Counted from the stretch's first letter, positions 28,545 through 37,819 are shown. The stretch: DNA of 64,000 nt from Palsa-601 sp963801185 (GCA_963801185.1 CAWDDW010000003.1:1736001-1800000); one strand, 5' to 3'. Translations and numbers: made by a program. Notes: generated by a model from the letters alone, not told the origin.

Positions 28545-29671
28545 TGACCACGACCCTGTTATCCGATGAACCGTCGACACTCGACGGTCGCTCCCCGCGA
28601 GCGCGGGGCATGTGGCGGGCTGTCGATGTCGGGAACACCGATGTAGCAGTCTGCCAACGAGCTGCACTCGGCACGGTGGCGCGGGTCGCGTTGTGGCCGC
28701 TTGAGCGGCTGATCCCGGTTCTCAAGCCGATCGACTCGGAGTTGGCGCTGCTCGATCGCCAGGCGAGCCGGTTCCGCGAGGGCTCGGAGATCTCCCGACT
28801 ACATGCCTGTGGCGATGTCTCGGTGTTCGTCAGCGAAGGCTTGGCCGAGGCCGTCGCCGTAGCCATCGCAGCCGCGCGGTGGACCGACGGCCTCGTCGAC
28901 CCGACCGTCGGCGAGCGGTTGATCGAGCTCGGATACGATCGTGATTTCAGCATGATCGCGCGAGGCGCGTACTCCGGCGTGTCGTCCGCATCGACCGTCA
29001 CCCCCTCGAGCGGCGACCCGAGCGCGCGGGACAAGCCAGTGCCGGGATGGCGTTCTGTCGAGCAACAAGGCCGCCTGCTCCGCCTGCGACGCGGGGCGCG
29101 TGTCGACCTCGGCGCAACCGGGAAGGCGCTCGGCGCCGACCGGGCGGCAGTCGCCGCAATCGCGTCCTTCGACGGGTTGGGTGGAGTTCTGGTGAGCCTG
29201 GGTGGGGACATCCGGGTTGCCGGCGAGCCACCAATCGGAGGCTGGCCCGTCGTCGTAACGGATCTGCCTGACGCGGGACCCGTCGATCGCATGTACCCGG
29301 CGCAGCAAGTGCGCTTTTGCGCCGGGGGCCTCGCCACCTCCTCGACCACCCGCCGAACCTGGACGAGGGACGGCAGGCACCTCCATCATCTGATCGACCC
29401 CCGAACCGGCTGCCCGGCTCGTGGCCCGTGGCGGACGGCAAGCGTGGCGGCCTCGACATGTGCGCAGGCCAACGCAGCTTCGACGGCGGCCATCATCGCC
29501 GGCGAGGAGGCCGAGCAGTGGCTGTCTTCTGTCGGCTTGCCCGCTCGCCTCGTCGCCCACGATGGATCCGTCCGCCTGATCGGCTCGTGGCCGACGGGTG
29601 ATGACGACCTCCTCGAGGCACCTACCGGCGCCGGGCGATTCCGAGTGCAGTTCCAGAGAGGAGCTCGATGA
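28544..29671 (+). CDS. apbE: FAD:protein FMN transferase, ApbE family
   Basis: A 375-residue enzyme that attaches FMN from FAD to Thr or Ser of target proteins. It shows the family blocks: LLDRQASRFREGSEISRLH, DGLVDPTVG, RVDLGATGKALGADRAA (FAD site), LVSLGGDIRVAG and HHLIDPRTGCPA. No signal peptide is evident, unlike many bacterial ApbE proteins. It overlaps the small secreted protein by one base and the cytochrome-like gene by four (ATGA). The flavinylated target is not obvious in the window. Confidence 0.87.
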   Translation: MTTTLLSDEPSTLDGRSPRARGMWRAVDVGNTDVAVCQRAALGTVARVALWPLERLIPVLKPIDSELALLDRQASRFREGSEISRLHACGDVSVFVSEGLAEAVAVAIAAARWTDGLVDPTVGERLIELGYDRDFSMIARGAYSGVSSASTVTPSSGDPSARDKPVPGWRSVEQQGRLLRLRRGARVDLGATGKALGADRAAVAAIASFDGLGGVLVSLGGDIRVAGEPPIGGWPVVVTDLPDAGPVDRMYPAQQVRFCAGGLATSSTTRRTWTRDGRHLHHLIDPRTGCPARGPWRTASVAASTCAQANAASTAAIIAGEEAEQWLSSVGLPARLVAHDGSVRLIGSWPTGDDDLLEAPTGAGRFRVQFQRGAR

Positions 29672-30225
29672 CAGGCACCGGATCGCAATGGCTCTGGTAC
29701 GTCTCGCGGGGCAGTGGGCTCGTGCTCCTCGTCGTGTTAAGCCTTGCGATCTTTCTCGGCACCCTCACGAGGCTCGGTGCGACACCTCTGCGACTCCAGC
29801 GCTTCGTCGTTGCCGAGTTGCACCGGACGCTGGCGCTCTTCGCCGTTGGCCTGTTGGCGCTTCACGTGACGACCGCCATGCTCGACCCGTATGTGTCGAT
29901 CGGATGGATTGCAGCGGCCGTACCAGGCATAGCGCACTATCGACCACTCGCGATCGGGCTTGGTGCTCTCGCTGTCGACCTCGGGGGTGCGGTGCTGCTC
30001 ACAAGTGTCTTTCGCCAGCGGCTCGGCTACCGCGCATGGCGCGTCGTTCACTGGCTGGCGTACGCGGCGTGGCCCGCTGCGTTCCTGCATTCCCTCGGGG
30101 CCGGCGGCGACCTCGGGATCGCTTGGGTTGCACTCCTCGAGTGGGGTGCGGCCGTGCTTGTCGGCATAGCCCTTGTCGCAAGGCTGCTTGCTCGCGTCCG
30201 TCCCGAGGCGGCCCTTCCCCGATGA
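29668..30225 (+). CDS. Ferric-reductase-like transmembrane b-type cytochrome
   Basis: A 185-residue protein with five or six helices. Candidate heme-ligand His residues occur in ELHRTLALFAV, LLALHVTTAML, RVVHWLAYAAW and AFLHSLGAGG, matching the ferric-reductase-like transmembrane domain. It probably passes electrons across the membrane from the NuoF-like or ferredoxin partner encoded next to it. It has no flavin or NAD domain of its own, so those functions must come from the neighbours. ATGA overlaps occur at both ends. Confidence 0.83.
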   Translation: MTGTGSQWLWYVSRGSGLVLLVVLSLAIFLGTLTRLGATPLRLQRFVVAELHRTLALFAVGLLALHVTTAMLDPYVSIGWIAAAVPGIAHYRPLAIGLGALAVDLGGAVLLTSVFRQRLGYRAWRVVHWLAYAAWPAAFLHSLGAGGDLGIAWVALLEWGAAVLVGIALVARLLARVRPEAALPR

Positions 30226-31517
30226 CGAGACATCTCACCGCATCGGCGGCACCACTCCGCAGTGCCGCCCAGAGCACCACTCGCCGGCTCACGGTGATCC
30301 CGCTTCGCGGTGAGCCCACAACCCTCACGGAACACGTACGTAAATGGGGTCAGCCGCCTTGGAAGGACGCAGCGTTCCACGGAGGCCAGCGAGTAATCGA
30401 CGTCGTCAGCAGAGCCGGCCTGCTCGGACGGGGCGGTGCGGCGTTCCCGACAGCCAAGAAACTCGCAGCAGTGACAGTCAACAGAGGCCGCCCGCTCGTG
30501 ATCGCGAACGGGACAGAGGGCGAGCCTGCAAGCGCGAAGGACAAGTTTCTCCTTGCGACCTCGCCGCATCTCGTGATCGACGGCGCGGTACTCGCGGCCC
30601 TTGCCGTCGGCGCCGAGGAAGTGGTGATCGTGAGTCACCCGATGGTGGCGGTGATCGTTGACAAGGCCTCCCGCGAGCGACGGGGGATTAACCAGGATCC
30701 GGTGCGCATCCGCGTCGTCGCAGGTGCCGGCCTCTTCGTCGCGGGCGAGGCGAGCGCGGTCGTCCAATGGCTTGAACGGGGAGTCCCAGCACCGAGACCA
30801 TCACCACGTCGTTTGGCGGAGTGCGGCTTTCGCGGTCGGCCGACGCTCGTTCAGAACGTGGAGACCCTTGCGCACCTCGGTTTGATCTGCCGCTTCGGAC
30901 CGGAATGGTTCCGCTCGGTCGGCACGCCATCGGAGCCAGGCACGATGCTCGTGACGGTGCTCGGAGCAGTCTCACGCGAGGGCGTGTACGAGGTCGAGAT
31001 TGGCACACCGGTCTCGAGCGTGCTGGCCCTCGCCGAGGCCGACAGTTCCGAGTTGCAGGCACTTCTACTAGGCGGCTACTTCGGGGCCTGGTCCAAGCTC
31101 GCTGACGTCGTGGACCTTCCCTTCTCGAACCAAGGCCTCAGTCCGGTCGGATCAGGTATCGGCGCCGGGATGGTCGCCGCGCTGCCGAAGCGCGCTTGCG
31201 GTCTGGCCGAAACGGCGCGGGTGGTGAGGTACCTCGCCTCGGAGTCGGCAGGCCAATGCGGGCCTTGCGTGTTCGGGCTCCCGGCGGTCGCCGACGAGCT
31301 GGCGGACCTTGCGGCCGGAGCCGGCGATGTGGGCCGCCTCCGTGAGTGGCTACGGCTCGTGGACGGGCGCGGGGCTTGTCACCATCCAGACGGCGTTGCC
31401 CGTCTCGTCAGGAGCATGCTCGTGTGCTTTGCCGAGGAGATTTCGCTCCATGGTCGGAGGCGCTGCCGCGCGCCGGGCGATGCCCATGTCCTCCCGGTGC
31501 CGCAGGCTTCACCGTGA
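30222..31517 (+). CDS. NuoF-like SLBB/FMN flavoprotein without normal NADH site
   Basis: A 431-residue protein related to complex I subunit NuoF and RnfC. The FMN loop GLLGRGGAAFPTAKKL and ANGTEGEPASAKDKFLL are present, followed by an SLBB-like region. The usual NADH loop CGEET is replaced by VAGEASAVV, and the Fe-S motif ESCGKCxPC reads ESAGQCGPC, with one more Cys in GACHHP. It probably transfers electrons between the ferredoxin and the membrane cytochrome rather than oxidising NADH. It overlaps both neighbours by four bases. Confidence 0.8.
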   Translation: MTRHLTASAAPLRSAAQSTTRRLTVIPLRGEPTTLTEHVRKWGQPPWKDAAFHGGQRVIDVVSRAGLLGRGGAAFPTAKKLAAVTVNRGRPLVIANGTEGEPASAKDKFLLATSPHLVIDGAVLAALAVGAEEVVIVSHPMVAVIVDKASRERRGINQDPVRIRVVAGAGLFVAGEASAVVQWLERGVPAPRPSPRRLAECGFRGRPTLVQNVETLAHLGLICRFGPEWFRSVGTPSEPGTMLVTVLGAVSREGVYEVEIGTPVSSVLALAEADSSELQALLLGGYFGAWSKLADVVDLPFSNQGLSPVGSGIGAGMVAALPKRACGLAETARVVRYLASESAGQCGPCVFGLPAVADELADLAAGAGDVGRLREWLRLVDGRGACHHPDGVARLVRSMLVCFAEEISLHGRRRCRAPGDAHVLPVPQASP

Positions 31518-31741
31518 CCGAGTGCCGCCGCCTGCGACTGTGGGTGGATCCGATCGCGTGCCAAGGCAGGGGGCTCTGCGGCGAGATGCTGCCCGAGCTC
31601 ATCGTTCTCGATGTCTGGGGCTTCCCCATGGTGGCTCCGGGCACCGTCCCGCACCAACTGGTCTCGGCAGCGAAGGAGGCGGTGCGGGCGTGTCCCATGC
31701 TGGCGCTCCATCTAGATGAGGAGATTGCCGACCTGCGTTGA
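31514..31741 (+). CDS. Small single-cluster ferredoxin
   Basis: A 75-residue ferredoxin with a GTG start overlapping the upstream stop (GTGA). The motif C-x2-R-x2-C (CQGRGLC) plus CP at the C-terminus (VRACPML) fits the 3Fe-4S/4Fe-4S ferredoxins of actinomycetes that often serve cytochromes P450. Here it is the last of five overlapping genes and is the likely soluble electron donor or acceptor for the NuoF-like protein. Confidence 0.82.
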   Translation: MTECRRLRLWVDPIACQGRGLCGEMLPELIVLDVWGFPMVAPGTVPHQLVSAAKEAVRACPMLALHLDEEIADLR

Positions 31742-31896
31742 CTGGACGCAATCCGCGCTACACATGGTGGGCGCGTTGACGTCCGGTCCCTGCTACGTCT
31801 CGGACCACCCTTGAGGCCGGGGGAACAGTCCGCACACGCGAACCTATGCTGGGCGTCGGCTCGCACCCCGACGGAGTAGGGAGGGAAGTTCTCGGC

Positions 31897-32916
31897 ATGA
31901 GTGACGCCGCGTTGCCCGGGCTCACTGGCACGTGGAGCGAGCGTCGCGCGGGTGGATCGGGCACCGTGGCGGCGACGACATGGCAGCTTCCGGACGCCCG
32001 GCGGGCCCTGCAGCTCGCGTTAGCCGCCACGTGGCTGCTCGACGGCGTTCTTCAGATGCAGCCGTACATGTTCTCCAAGTCCTTCGGGCGGCTCATGCTG
32101 GCGTCGATGGCCGCTCGCAATCCGGGGACGGTCGCCCACTCGATCCTCTGGGCAGCCCGGGAGATCGGAGCCCACGCGGCAGCCGCAAACGCCGTGTTCT
32201 GCGTCGTCCAGATCGCGATCGGCCTCGGCATCGCGGCCCGCCCGACGGTGAGGGTCGCCCTTGCGGTGTCGATCATCTGGTCGGCAGGCGTGTGGTGGTT
32301 CGGCGAGGGTCTCGGAGGGCTCCTCACAGGAACCGCCAGCCCGGTCTCGGGCGCACCGGGCGCGGTGATGCTCTACGCGGTTCTCGCTGTCCTGCTCTGG
32401 CCGTCCGGTCGCCGGTCAAGCGAGTCGTTCGTCGCAGCACGCATGATCGGTGCGCGCGCTGCCCGCCTTGTCTGGCTCGTCTTGTGGGTTGGCCTGTCGG
32501 GGCTCACGCTGCAATCGGCGAACCGGACGCCGGACGCGCTGAGCAACATGATCAACGGGATGGCTGCCGGGGAACCCCGCTGGCTGACGGCGGTCGACGC
32601 CCATGTGGCGAGTGCTCTCGTCGGTCGGGGCCTCGCCGCCTCGATCATGCTGGCCGTGCTGCTGGCGCTCGTCGGCGTCGGAATCTTCACTCCGCCGAGG
32701 TGGGCACGGGCGGTAGTCGCGTCCGCCATCGTGATCGCGCTGGCCATCTGGGTCGTCGGCGAGGCCTTCGGCGGCATCTTCTCAGGCAGCGGCACCGACC
32801 CCAATTCGGGCCCGCTGCTCGTCCTGCTCGCGCTTGCCTTCTGGCCGGCGGTACGCAGCCCGGCGGCACTCGGCGGGGCCGAGCCCGAGCGACAGCCCGC
32901 AACGGTGGGGGAGTAG
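31897..32916 (+). CDS. Internally duplicated polytopic membrane protein
   Basis: A 339-residue protein with about eight helices in two related halves. Each half ends in a similar block: GEGLGGLLTGTASPVSGAPG followed by LLWP in the first, and GEAFGGIFSGSGTDPNSGP followed by AFWP in the second. Function is unknown. It precedes a DUF5134 gene by three bases, and copper-transport genes follow, suggesting metal or redox physiology. GGGAGGGAAG upstream supports ATG 31897. Confidence 0.72.
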   Translation: MSDAALPGLTGTWSERRAGGSGTVAATTWQLPDARRALQLALAATWLLDGVLQMQPYMFSKSFGRLMLASMAARNPGTVAHSILWAAREIGAHAAAANAVFCVVQIAIGLGIAARPTVRVALAVSIIWSAGVWWFGEGLGGLLTGTASPVSGAPGAVMLYAVLAVLLWPSGRRSSESFVAARMIGARAARLVWLVLWVGLSGLTLQSANRTPDALSNMINGMAAGEPRWLTAVDAHVASALVGRGLAASIMLAVLLALVGVGIFTPPRWARAVVASAIVIALAIWVVGEAFGGIFSGSGTDPNSGPLLVLLALAFWPAVRSPAALGGAEPERQPATVGE

Positions 32917-32919
32917 CCG

Positions 32920-33564
32920 GTGGGCGGCACGGCCTTCGTCTCCGACTCCTTGGCGGTGGTCATGCTGGTGACAGCGGCGTACTGCCTCGGCCGCATCGTG
33001 GCTGCCTGGCGCTGGGATCGGGCGATGCATCAGGACATCAACGTCGCCCACGTGGCGATGGGCATCGCCATGGCAGGCATGCTCGACGTGTCGCTTCGCA
33101 CCTTGCCGACCGTCGTCTGGGAAGCGGTCTTCGCGGCCCTCACGATTTGGTTCGTGATCCGTATCGTCACCTTCATCTCGCGCCACGGCCCCTGGGGCTG
33201 GGACGAGGACCGCATGCACCACGTGTCGCACTTCGCCACTCACCTCGTGATGGGCGGCGCCATGTTGTTCATGTTCCTCGCACAGCCGGCGCCGGCTGGC
33301 GCGGGCGGGCTCGGTTCGGTGATGGGCGGGATGTCCACCGCTACTGCCGGTGGGGCGGGGGCGGCGTTGGCGTACGGTTTCGTCTTCGTCCTGCTCGTGT
33401 CGGCCGTCTGGCATGCCGACGGTCTCTCGCGCTTCGCGGTGGCCGGCGCGGTGGCCGGGACCGAAGACTGCGCCTCGAGGCGTTGGCTCGCGCCGCGACT
33501 CGAGACCGGGAGCCACATCACGATGTGCGTAGCCATGGGCTACATGCTGATTCTCATGCGCTGA
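32920..33564 (+). CDS. DUF5134 membrane protein
   Basis: A 214-residue membrane protein with six or so helices. It has many His and Met residues in and near the helices (DINVAHVAMGIAMAGML, MHHVSHFATHLVMGGAM, VWHADGLSRF, SHITMCVAMGYML), the signature of DUF5134, an actinobacterial family of unknown function that often sits beside copper genes. The His/Met pattern could bind copper or heme. GTG start 3 bp after the preceding gene; convergent with the CopC-like frame. Confidence 0.78.
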   Translation: MGGTAFVSDSLAVVMLVTAAYCLGRIVAAWRWDRAMHQDINVAHVAMGIAMAGMLDVSLRTLPTVVWEAVFAALTIWFVIRIVTFISRHGPWGWDEDRMHHVSHFATHLVMGGAMLFMFLAQPAPAGAGGLGSVMGGMSTATAGGAGAALAYGFVFVLLVSAVWHADGLSRFAVAGAVAGTEDCASRRWLAPRLETGSHITMCVAMGYMLILMR

Positions 33565-33577
33565 GCCGGGCCTCAGC
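33560..33577. terminator. Hairpin spanning convergent stop codons
   Basis: GCTGAG (33560-33565) pairs with CTCAGC (33572-33577) over a 6-nt loop. Both convergent stop codons lie in or next to the stem, so it could end transcription from both sides. Confidence 0.45.
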
Positions 33578-33989
33578 CGAGGTTCCTCACCCAGGAGAAA
33601 CGCACGATCAATCCCGACACCCGCGCCCTGTCCACGAACGTCCACCTGCCGGGCCGGAGCTCTGCGTAGCCCACGTAGTGCCCCCGGCTGATCTGGTGCT
33701 GGACGATTGGTTCGGCCGGACCGCCGTTGCGCGATGCCGTCACGCTCACGTCGCCGGTCGCGGCGAAGGCGCCTCCCCGCTCGAACACGAGATGGACCGA
33801 GTTGACGCCGGGGGAGTTGGGCGCCAGGTAGACCTCGCCGTCTCTTCCGCCGGCGAAGTTGACCGTCGTGATGCCCGGCAGTGCGGGGAGCAGCGACTGG
33901 CCGCGCGCCGGGGAGACCAGCTCGCCCACGACGGTCGCACCCCCGAAGAGGACCACCGGCACGAGAACCGATACGGCGAAGCTGCGCAC
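33573..33989 (-). CDS. CopC/CopD-C-like extracytoplasmic domain, possibly the C-terminus of the upstream ATPase
   Basis: A 138-residue reading frame: one membrane segment (SFAVSVLVPVVLFGGATVVG) and an all-beta domain (LAPNSPGVNSVHLVFERGGA, ISRGHYVGYAELRPGRWTFV) like the periplasmic domains attached to CopD/YcnJ copper transporters. No strong ribosome site precedes the GTG. The upstream P-type ATPase lacks a stop in its own frame, and removing one base from the CCCC near 34007 runs it directly into this frame, so the two may be one protein. Confidence 0.6.
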   Translation of the reverse strand: MRSFAVSVLVPVVLFGGATVVGELVSPARGQSLLPALPGITTVNFAGGRDGEVYLAPNSPGVNSVHLVFERGGAFAATGDVSVTASRNGGPAEPIVQHQISRGHYVGYAELRPGRWTFVDRARVSGLIVRFSWVRNLG

Positions 33990-36267
33990 GCCGCGAGGAA
34001 GGCGGGGAGTCCGGACGCTCTTCGAGTCCCGACCGGCCGATTCGCGTGAGGCGGAGGCTGTTCAGCACCACGACGAGGCTCGACAGTCCCATGGCGATCG
34101 CGGCGATCAGAGGGTCCAGCAGTCCGGCGGCCGCGAGCGGGAGCGCCGAGATGTTGTACCCCATCGCCCAGCCGAAGTTCTGGTGAATGATCGCGAGCGT
34201 CGACCGGGCGATGCCGATCGCTGCCGGCACGCCCTCGAGGTCCGCACCGAGCAAGGCCACGTCGCTGTTCGCGAGGGCAGCTTCGGTGCCGCTCCCGATT
34301 GCACAGCCGACGTCTGCAGCAGCGAGCGCCGGCGCATCGTTCGTTCCGTCACCCACCATCACGACCCGCTGCGAGCCGGACTGCAAAGAGTGGAGGGCCT
34401 CGAGCTTGTCCGCCGGGGTCAACGAGGCCCGCGCATCTTCGATGCCGAGCTCGTCGGCGATCGCTTGCACGGCGGGCGCGCTGTCCCCGCTCACTATCGA
34501 GCTCCGCAGACCCATGTCCTTCAAGCGGGCGACCGCCGAGGCGGCTTCGGTGCGCAGCGGGGTGCTGATCGCGATGGCCCCGACCACCTCGCCGGCGCGC
34601 GTGACCACCACGACCGTCTCGCCTCGGGCCTCGCGGCACCGACCGCGGCGGACATGGAGGAAGGTATCTGCACCTCGCTGTGGCGAAGGACCTCTACCGG
34701 CCCGGCCGCCAACGTCCCCGATACACCCCGACCCGGCAGCTCCCGGACCTCCCATGCCGTCTCGACTTTCACCCCCTCTGTGGACGCCCGGATCGCCGCC
34801 GCGATCGGGTGCTCGCTCTCGCGCTCGACGGCGGCCGCCATCGCGAGAACGTCGGAGGCGCCAAAACCCCGGGCGGGGATCACCGAGGCGACCTGAGCGG
34901 CGCGCTCGGTGAGCGTCCCGGTCTTGTCGAAGGCGACGACGTCGGCACGGGCCAGTTGCTCGAGCACGTCGCCGCTCCGGATGAGGATGCCGAGAGCAGA
35001 AGCCCGGCCACTCCCGACCATCATGGCAACGGGTGTGGCAAGTCCCATCGCGCACGGGCAGGCGACGAGCAGCACGGCGATGCCGCTCAGCACGGCCGTC
35101 CCGAAATTGCCGTCCACCCGCCACCAGACGAGGAACGTGACCAATGCCCCGAGGAGGATCACCGGCACGAAGACGGAAGCTCACCCGGTCGGCCAATCTC
35201 TGGAGCGGGGGCTTGTCACGCTGTGCCTCGTCGACGAGGCGCTGGAGCCGTGCAAGTACAGATTCGGAGGCGATGGCGGTCACCTGGACTACGAGGGCAC
35301 TCGGTCCGCACCTCGTGCCGCCCGTCACCGTCGAGCCCGGGCCGCGGTCGACCGGCAGCGGCTCGCCGGTGAGCATTGACTCGTCGACCGCCGACCATCC
35401 GGCGACGACGAGCCCGTCGAGCGGGACGGTCTCGCCGGCCCGCACGCGTACGAGGGCTCCGACCGGGACGCTCTCGGGCGGTACGAGCCTGCCCTCGTCG
35501 TCGTCGTGCCCGGTGACGATCCGGGCTGTCGGGGGCCTCAGGCCGAGCAGGGAGTGGAGCGCGAGGGCCGCGCGCCCTCGTGCGCGCTCCTCGACGGCGC
35601 GCCCGGTCGCGAGGATCGCGATGATGAGCGGAGCCATCACCCCGTGGAGGCGAGCGGCGAACGCCCCGCCGCCGCCCAGATGGACGTGGCGACCGCCGAG
35701 GGCGATTGTCTCGACGGCGCTGACCGCAAGTGCTGCGAGCGTCCCGACGGCGATGAGCGTGTCCATGCTCGTGGTGCCGTGGCGGAGCAGGCGGACGGTG
35801 GCCCGCAGGAAGGGCCACCCACCGACCACCTCGACGGTGAGGGCCAGAGCGAGCACGAGCCAGCCGTCGGTGCTGCTCTCGGCACCGAACATTGCCACCG
35901 AGAAGGCAGTCAGCCCGAGCACCCAGGAAATCGCCGCTCGGAGAACCCAGTGATCGGAGTGCTCGACGGTTTGCGAGGCGTTGTCAGCGTCGACGACGAC
36001 CGCCGAGTAACCGGTGCTGCCGACGGCAGCGCACAGCTCGGCATCGGTCACCTCGGTGGGATCGAAGCTGACGAATGCCCTCGTGGTCGCGAGATTCACC
36101 GCCGCGCTCGCGACCCCGGCGCGACGCGCCAGCGCGCCTTCCACCCGGATCGCGCACGCGTTGCAGTGCATGCCTCCGACCGCGAGCTCCACGGTCGTGA
36201 GCTGGCCGTGGTCATCCGGCTGCGCCTCCTCGTTCGGCGCCGCGACGCCGGGCTGCTCGGTGAGCAT
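33990..36267 (-). CDS. Copper-translocating P1B-type ATPase (frameshifted, stop not found in frame)
   Basis: At least 750 residues. In order: heavy-metal domain GGMHCNACAIRVEGAL, helices, actuator loop LTGEPLPVDRGPGS, CPC site LVACPCAMGLATPVAMM, DKTGTLTERAAQ, ESEHPIAAAI, VGDGTNDAPALAAADVG and a terminal MGLSS. An extra A at 35177-35178 shifts the frame, and a missing base near 34625-34645 restores it. After NSLRLTRIGRSG no stop occurs for over 1.2 kb in this frame. It is a Cu(I) exporter, coupled to the CopZ-like gene by a one-base TGATG overlap. Confidence 0.82.
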
Positions 36268-36524
36268 CAGGGGGTGGAGGTGTTCTTCGCCGTCGGCGAG
36301 GCGGTGTAGCCGAGAGACGCCACTGTGGCGCACAGATCGTCGAGGGAGACGGTGTCGTTGTCGAAGACGAGGTCGGCACGGGGCGGCTCGAGGCTGACCG
36401 AGACCTCGCTCACTCCGGGGTGCTCGGCCAGCGTCTCCTCGATGAGAGCGACGCACGATCCGCAGTGCATACCCGTGATCGACAGTTCGACACGGGTGGG
36501 AGAAGGGGTCGTTGAGCTGGACAT
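36267..36524 (-). CDS. copZ: CopZ-like heavy-metal-associated domain protein
   Basis: An 85-residue single HMA domain with the metal motif GMHCGSCVALIEETL (M-x-C-x2-C) and the closing VASLGYTASP. It is a probable cytosolic Cu(I) chaperone that hands copper to the ATPase encoded immediately downstream, whose ATG shares the last base of this stop codon. Confidence 0.85.
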   Translation of the reverse strand: MSSSTTPSPTRVELSITGMHCGSCVALIEETLAEHPGVSEVSVSLEPPRADLVFDNDTVSLDDLCATVASLGYTASPTAKNTSTP

Positions 36525-36602
36525 GTGAGGCCCTCCGGGCGACGAGCGACGGCCTCAAGGTTACCGTCGCCGCCATCTCGGGCGGGCTCGAGGCGCGATA
36601 CG

Positions 36603-37193
36603 GTGCGCCCCGTGCGACGCATTGTCTTCGTGGTCCTCGCAATGACGATGATGGCGCTGGCTGCCTGCGGCATCGGCAGCTCGTCCGGTACAGCCACGAC
36701 CGCCACGACCTCCACGACCGCCTCGGCCGGGTCTTCGAGCCCTACGACGAGGGCGCCCCTTCCCGCGGGGAAGAACCCTTCGGAGATCGCCAAGATGGTG
36801 TGCGCACGAGAGGCGCAAAAAGAGATCGGCGACGCGCTCGGTGTGACCGCCGCCGTCTCGACTCCGACGTGGGTCAACCACCTCTACACGTGTCGGTACC
36901 GCTATCCGGGCGGCTCGTACTCCCTCTCGGTGAAGGAGCTCTCGAGCTGGTCACAGACACTCGCGTACTTCCACGGCCTCCGCTCCCGCCTCGGTTTCAC
37001 CGGATCGCTCGGCAACCTCGGCCAGGGAGCGTTCGCGACGAAGAACGGTTCGGTCGTCGTGCGCAAGGACTGGAAGATCCTCCTCGTCGACATCTCCCGG
37101 CTGCCGGCGAACTTCGGGAAGCCACCGACTCCGAGAGCCGACGTCGCCGTCACGGTCGCCGACGTGATCCTCGGCTGTTGGGCGGGCGACTGA
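36603..37193 (+). CDS. Secreted lipoprotein of unknown function
   Basis: A 196-residue lipoprotein with GTG start (36603 or 36612), signal segment RRIVFVVLAMTMMALAAC with lipobox Cys, a Thr/Ser-rich linker, and a globular part holding two further Cys (KMVCAREAQKEIGDALG, LYTCRYRYPGG) plus one near the end (ILGCWAGD). The pattern resembles DUF3558-like actinobacterial lipoproteins, but I cannot assign a function. It is divergent from copZ and convergent with the FMN-binding gene. Confidence 0.7.
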   Translation: MRPVRRIVFVVLAMTMMALAACGIGSSSGTATTATTSTTASAGSSSPTTRAPLPAGKNPSEIAKMVCAREAQKEIGDALGVTAAVSTPTWVNHLYTCRYRYPGGSYSLSVKELSSWSQTLAYFHGLRSRLGFTGSLGNLGQGAFATKNGSVVVRKDWKILLVDISRLPANFGKPPTPRADVAVTVADVILGCWAGD

Positions 37194-37217
37194 GGCTCGG
37201 GCGTCAGGCCTCAGTCG
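37187..37217. terminator. Bidirectional terminator hairpin
   Basis: CGACTGAGGC (37187-37196) pairs perfectly with GCCTCAGTCG (37208-37217) over an 11-nt loop. The stems overlap the stop codons of the convergent lipoprotein and FMN-binding genes, so one structure could end both transcripts. Confidence 0.7.
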
Positions 37218-37819
37218 AGCCGGCGCCTCAGATGCGCTTCGGCTGCGAGGTCACCGGGGCCATGCCGTGCCTCGAGGTGCTCGGCCACGACGAGGCGATG
37301 CTCCTCGTCGACGTTGCCGCCGTACTTGAACTTCGCACGCACGGCCGTGACCTCGATCCTCATCGCCCTGATGGCTCCGAGCCGGGAGCCGTGCTCGGCG
37401 GGGTCGGCGATGTCGACGCCCGGTTGGATCACTGCCAGTTGTGCACGGAGCACCTCTGCAATCCCCTCCGGGTCGTCGATCGCTTGTGCGATGCCGGTGA
37501 CCTGGACGGCGGCGTAGTACGTCGTGGGGATGCCCAGCCGCGGGTCCTCGTCGCGGACGACCTTCCAGTCCGACGGGATGAAAGCCCAGTCGCCCGAGAC
37601 GCTGAGGAGGACGTTTGGGTTCTCCTCCACCGCCGCCCAGACGGGGTTCTGGCGGAGGAAGTGGACGAGCACCGTGTCGCCGGTGAAGACGAACTGCGTC
37701 GGGACGACGATGGCGACGTCCCGATCGCGCCCGGAGGCGACCAGCTCGCCGAAGCCTTGAGTGGCGAGCCACGCCCGCGCCTCTTCTTCACTGCCCTCGT
37801 CCCACTTGTGGATGAACAT
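37211..37819 (-). CDS. PaiB-type FMN-binding protein
   Basis: A 202-residue split-barrel protein of the FMN-binding negative transcriptional regulator (PaiB) group: AIVVPTQFVFTGDTVLVHFL, RQNPVWAAVEENPNVLLSVS, GDWAFIPSDW, TTYYAAVQVTG and a C-terminal helix that ends the family. It probably binds a flavin and acts as an oxidoreductase or regulator. The start ATG 37819 gives the expected family length; the longer open frame upstream is antisense to the next gene and is not used. Confidence 0.75.
   Translation of the reverse strand: MFIHKWDEGSEEEARAWLATQGFGELVASGRDRDVAIVVPTQFVFTGDTVLVHFLRQNPVWAAVEENPNVLLSVSGDWAFIPSDWKVVRDEDPRLGIPTTYYAAVQVTGIAQAIDDPEGIAEVLRAQLAVIQPGVDIADPAEHGSRLGAIRAMRIEVTAVRAKFKYGGNVDEEHRLVVAEHLEARHGPGDLAAEAHLRRRLD

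Noticed and set aside
33000..34000. Very long minus-strand frame continuing past the second copper ATPase
   Set aside because: The translated text after the ATPase is Arg/His/Pro-rich without motifs and lies antisense to the DUF5134 and duplicated membrane genes, so it is a GC-driven open frame.
32782..36642. Single 1286-residue protein
   Set aside because: The ends are antisense or out-of-frame sequence; the real ATPase runs from 36267 and changes frame twice.
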